DNA of 6,792 bases from the NCBI GenBank assembly GCA_028871595.1, contig JAGWMT010000177.1, positions 1-6,792 on the forward strand, in the 5' to 3' direction. The notes below the pieces were generated by a model, which saw only the letters and a program-made list of their open reading frames with translations, had not been told where the DNA came from and searched no databases. Below, piece by piece: positions 6,284 through 6,792 of the stretch. The position numbers and the translations under genes are program-made. Within the stretch, counting starts at the first letter, position 1. The number at the start of each line of letters is the position of its first letter. The stretch comes from Elusimicrobiota bacterium. Its GTDB lineage: Bacteria > Elusimicrobiota > Elusimicrobia > UBA1565 > UBA9628.

Positions 6284-6792
6284 ATGAAAATTCTCCGCGT
6301 CCTTTCGGCCGTCTTGATGCTCGTGCCGTCGGCCGGGTCCGCGCAAATAATCGACTTAAAAGCCGCACTCGCGGCGAAGAACGCGAAAGCTTTGTCCGCG
6401 TCCACGTCGAACGACGCGTCGTCCGCCTCCGGTGCGTCCTCGGGCTCCGGGATCTCGCCGCTGTCCCCCTACCCCTCGCCGGTCTCCCTCCCTTCTTACG
6501 GCGGACCCTCCTCGGCCGTCTGGAGCAGCTCGGCCGCGGGGCCGATGTGCGGCGCCCCGGAGAAGCAGGAGCTGGACAAGATCACCGCGCTGAACATGAT
6601 CGAGACCCAGAAGACGGCGCAGAAGCTGCGCTCGGTCAACGACGAGCGCGAGGACTCGGCCGCGCGCTACAACGCCCTGTTCGAGAAGCAGAAGCTGGAA
6701 CTGTCCCCGTTGGAATTCACGCTCAAGCGGATGCAGATCGAGTCGAATATCCAGGAGGAGAAGTTCAAGATGGAACTGGCCGACATGCGCCA
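6284..6792 (+). CDS. Secreted Ser-rich coiled-coil protein, N-terminal part; 3' end outside the window
   Basis: The visible part has 169 complete codons and no stop. Residues 1-20 are a textbook signal peptide: MK, hydrophobic ILRVLSAVLMLVPSAG, then GSA with cleavage before QII. Residues 38-85 are Ser/Gly/Pro-rich and probably disordered. A lone Cys (C89) sits in GPMCGAPEKQ. From about 92 to the edge the sequence is charged and helical (EKQELDKI, NDEREDSAARY, LFEKQKLEL, ESNIQEEKFKMEL), reading as a coiled coil. It has its own promoter and strong ribosome binding site, so it is a separate transcription unit from the cytochrome/PuuD pair. The function cannot be read from this part. A domain after the coil is likely; I have an unverified impression that such leaders can precede a ClpP/SppA-type serine protease domain, but nothing here shows it. 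The gene itself is near certain. Confidence 0.85.
   Translation, partial: MKILRVLSAVLMLVPSAGSAQIIDLKAALAAKNAKALSASTSNDASSASGASSGSGISPLSPYPSPVSLPSYGGPSSAVWSSSAAGPMCGAPEKQELDKITALNMIETQKTAQKLRSVNDEREDSAARYNALFEKQKLELSPLEFTLKRMQIESNIQEEKFKMELADMR

Overview
This is a GC-rich stretch of bacterial chromosome with every recognisable gene on the + strand. I see no rRNA, tRNA, CRISPR array, insertion sequence or phage gene. Several secreted proteins have very Ala/Pro- or Ser-rich stretches behind Ala-X-Ala-Gln type signal-peptide cleavage sites. With the high GC and this gene mix, that recalls the GC-rich, free-living Elusimicrobiota lineages. The assignment is an inference from style, not from a marker gene.

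Region 1 (1-4696) is a tightly coupled pair. The first gene, cut by the left edge, encodes the C-terminal part of a subtilisin-fold protein. Its catalytic serine is replaced by alanine and its HGTH-type histidine motif is not intact, so it is probably a pseudoprotease. Its stop overlaps the next start by four bases (ATGA). The second gene encodes a 1055-residue exported protein that joins a divergent GH77 4-alpha-glucanotransferase domain to a GH133 amylo-alpha-1,6-glucosidase domain. These are the two activities needed to debranch glycogen-type glucans. The pairing resembles the eukaryotic bifunctional debranching enzyme, but with a GH77 instead of a GH13 transferase half. A short hairpin followed by a T-rich tract sits on its stop codon.

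Region 2 (4697-6212) holds an exported dihaem cytochrome c and, four bases later, a seven-helix membrane protein of the PuuD / Urate_ox_N family. Characterised PuuD proteins carry a cytochrome c domain fused at the C terminus. Here that domain is absent, and a separate two-haem cytochrome lies directly upstream. The pair reads as a split, cytochrome-coupled membrane oxidoreductase.

Region 3 (6213-6792) starts with a 71-base gap holding a 9-bp GC hairpin and a good sigma70-type promoter (TTGACG, 17-base spacer, TATCCT). A strong ribosome binding site follows, then the start of a new gene. Its product has a signal peptide, a Ser-rich segment and a charged coiled coil, and runs off the right edge.

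The two most unusual points are the secreted GH77-GH133 fusion with its translationally coupled pseudoprotease, and the split dihaem cytochrome/PuuD pair.
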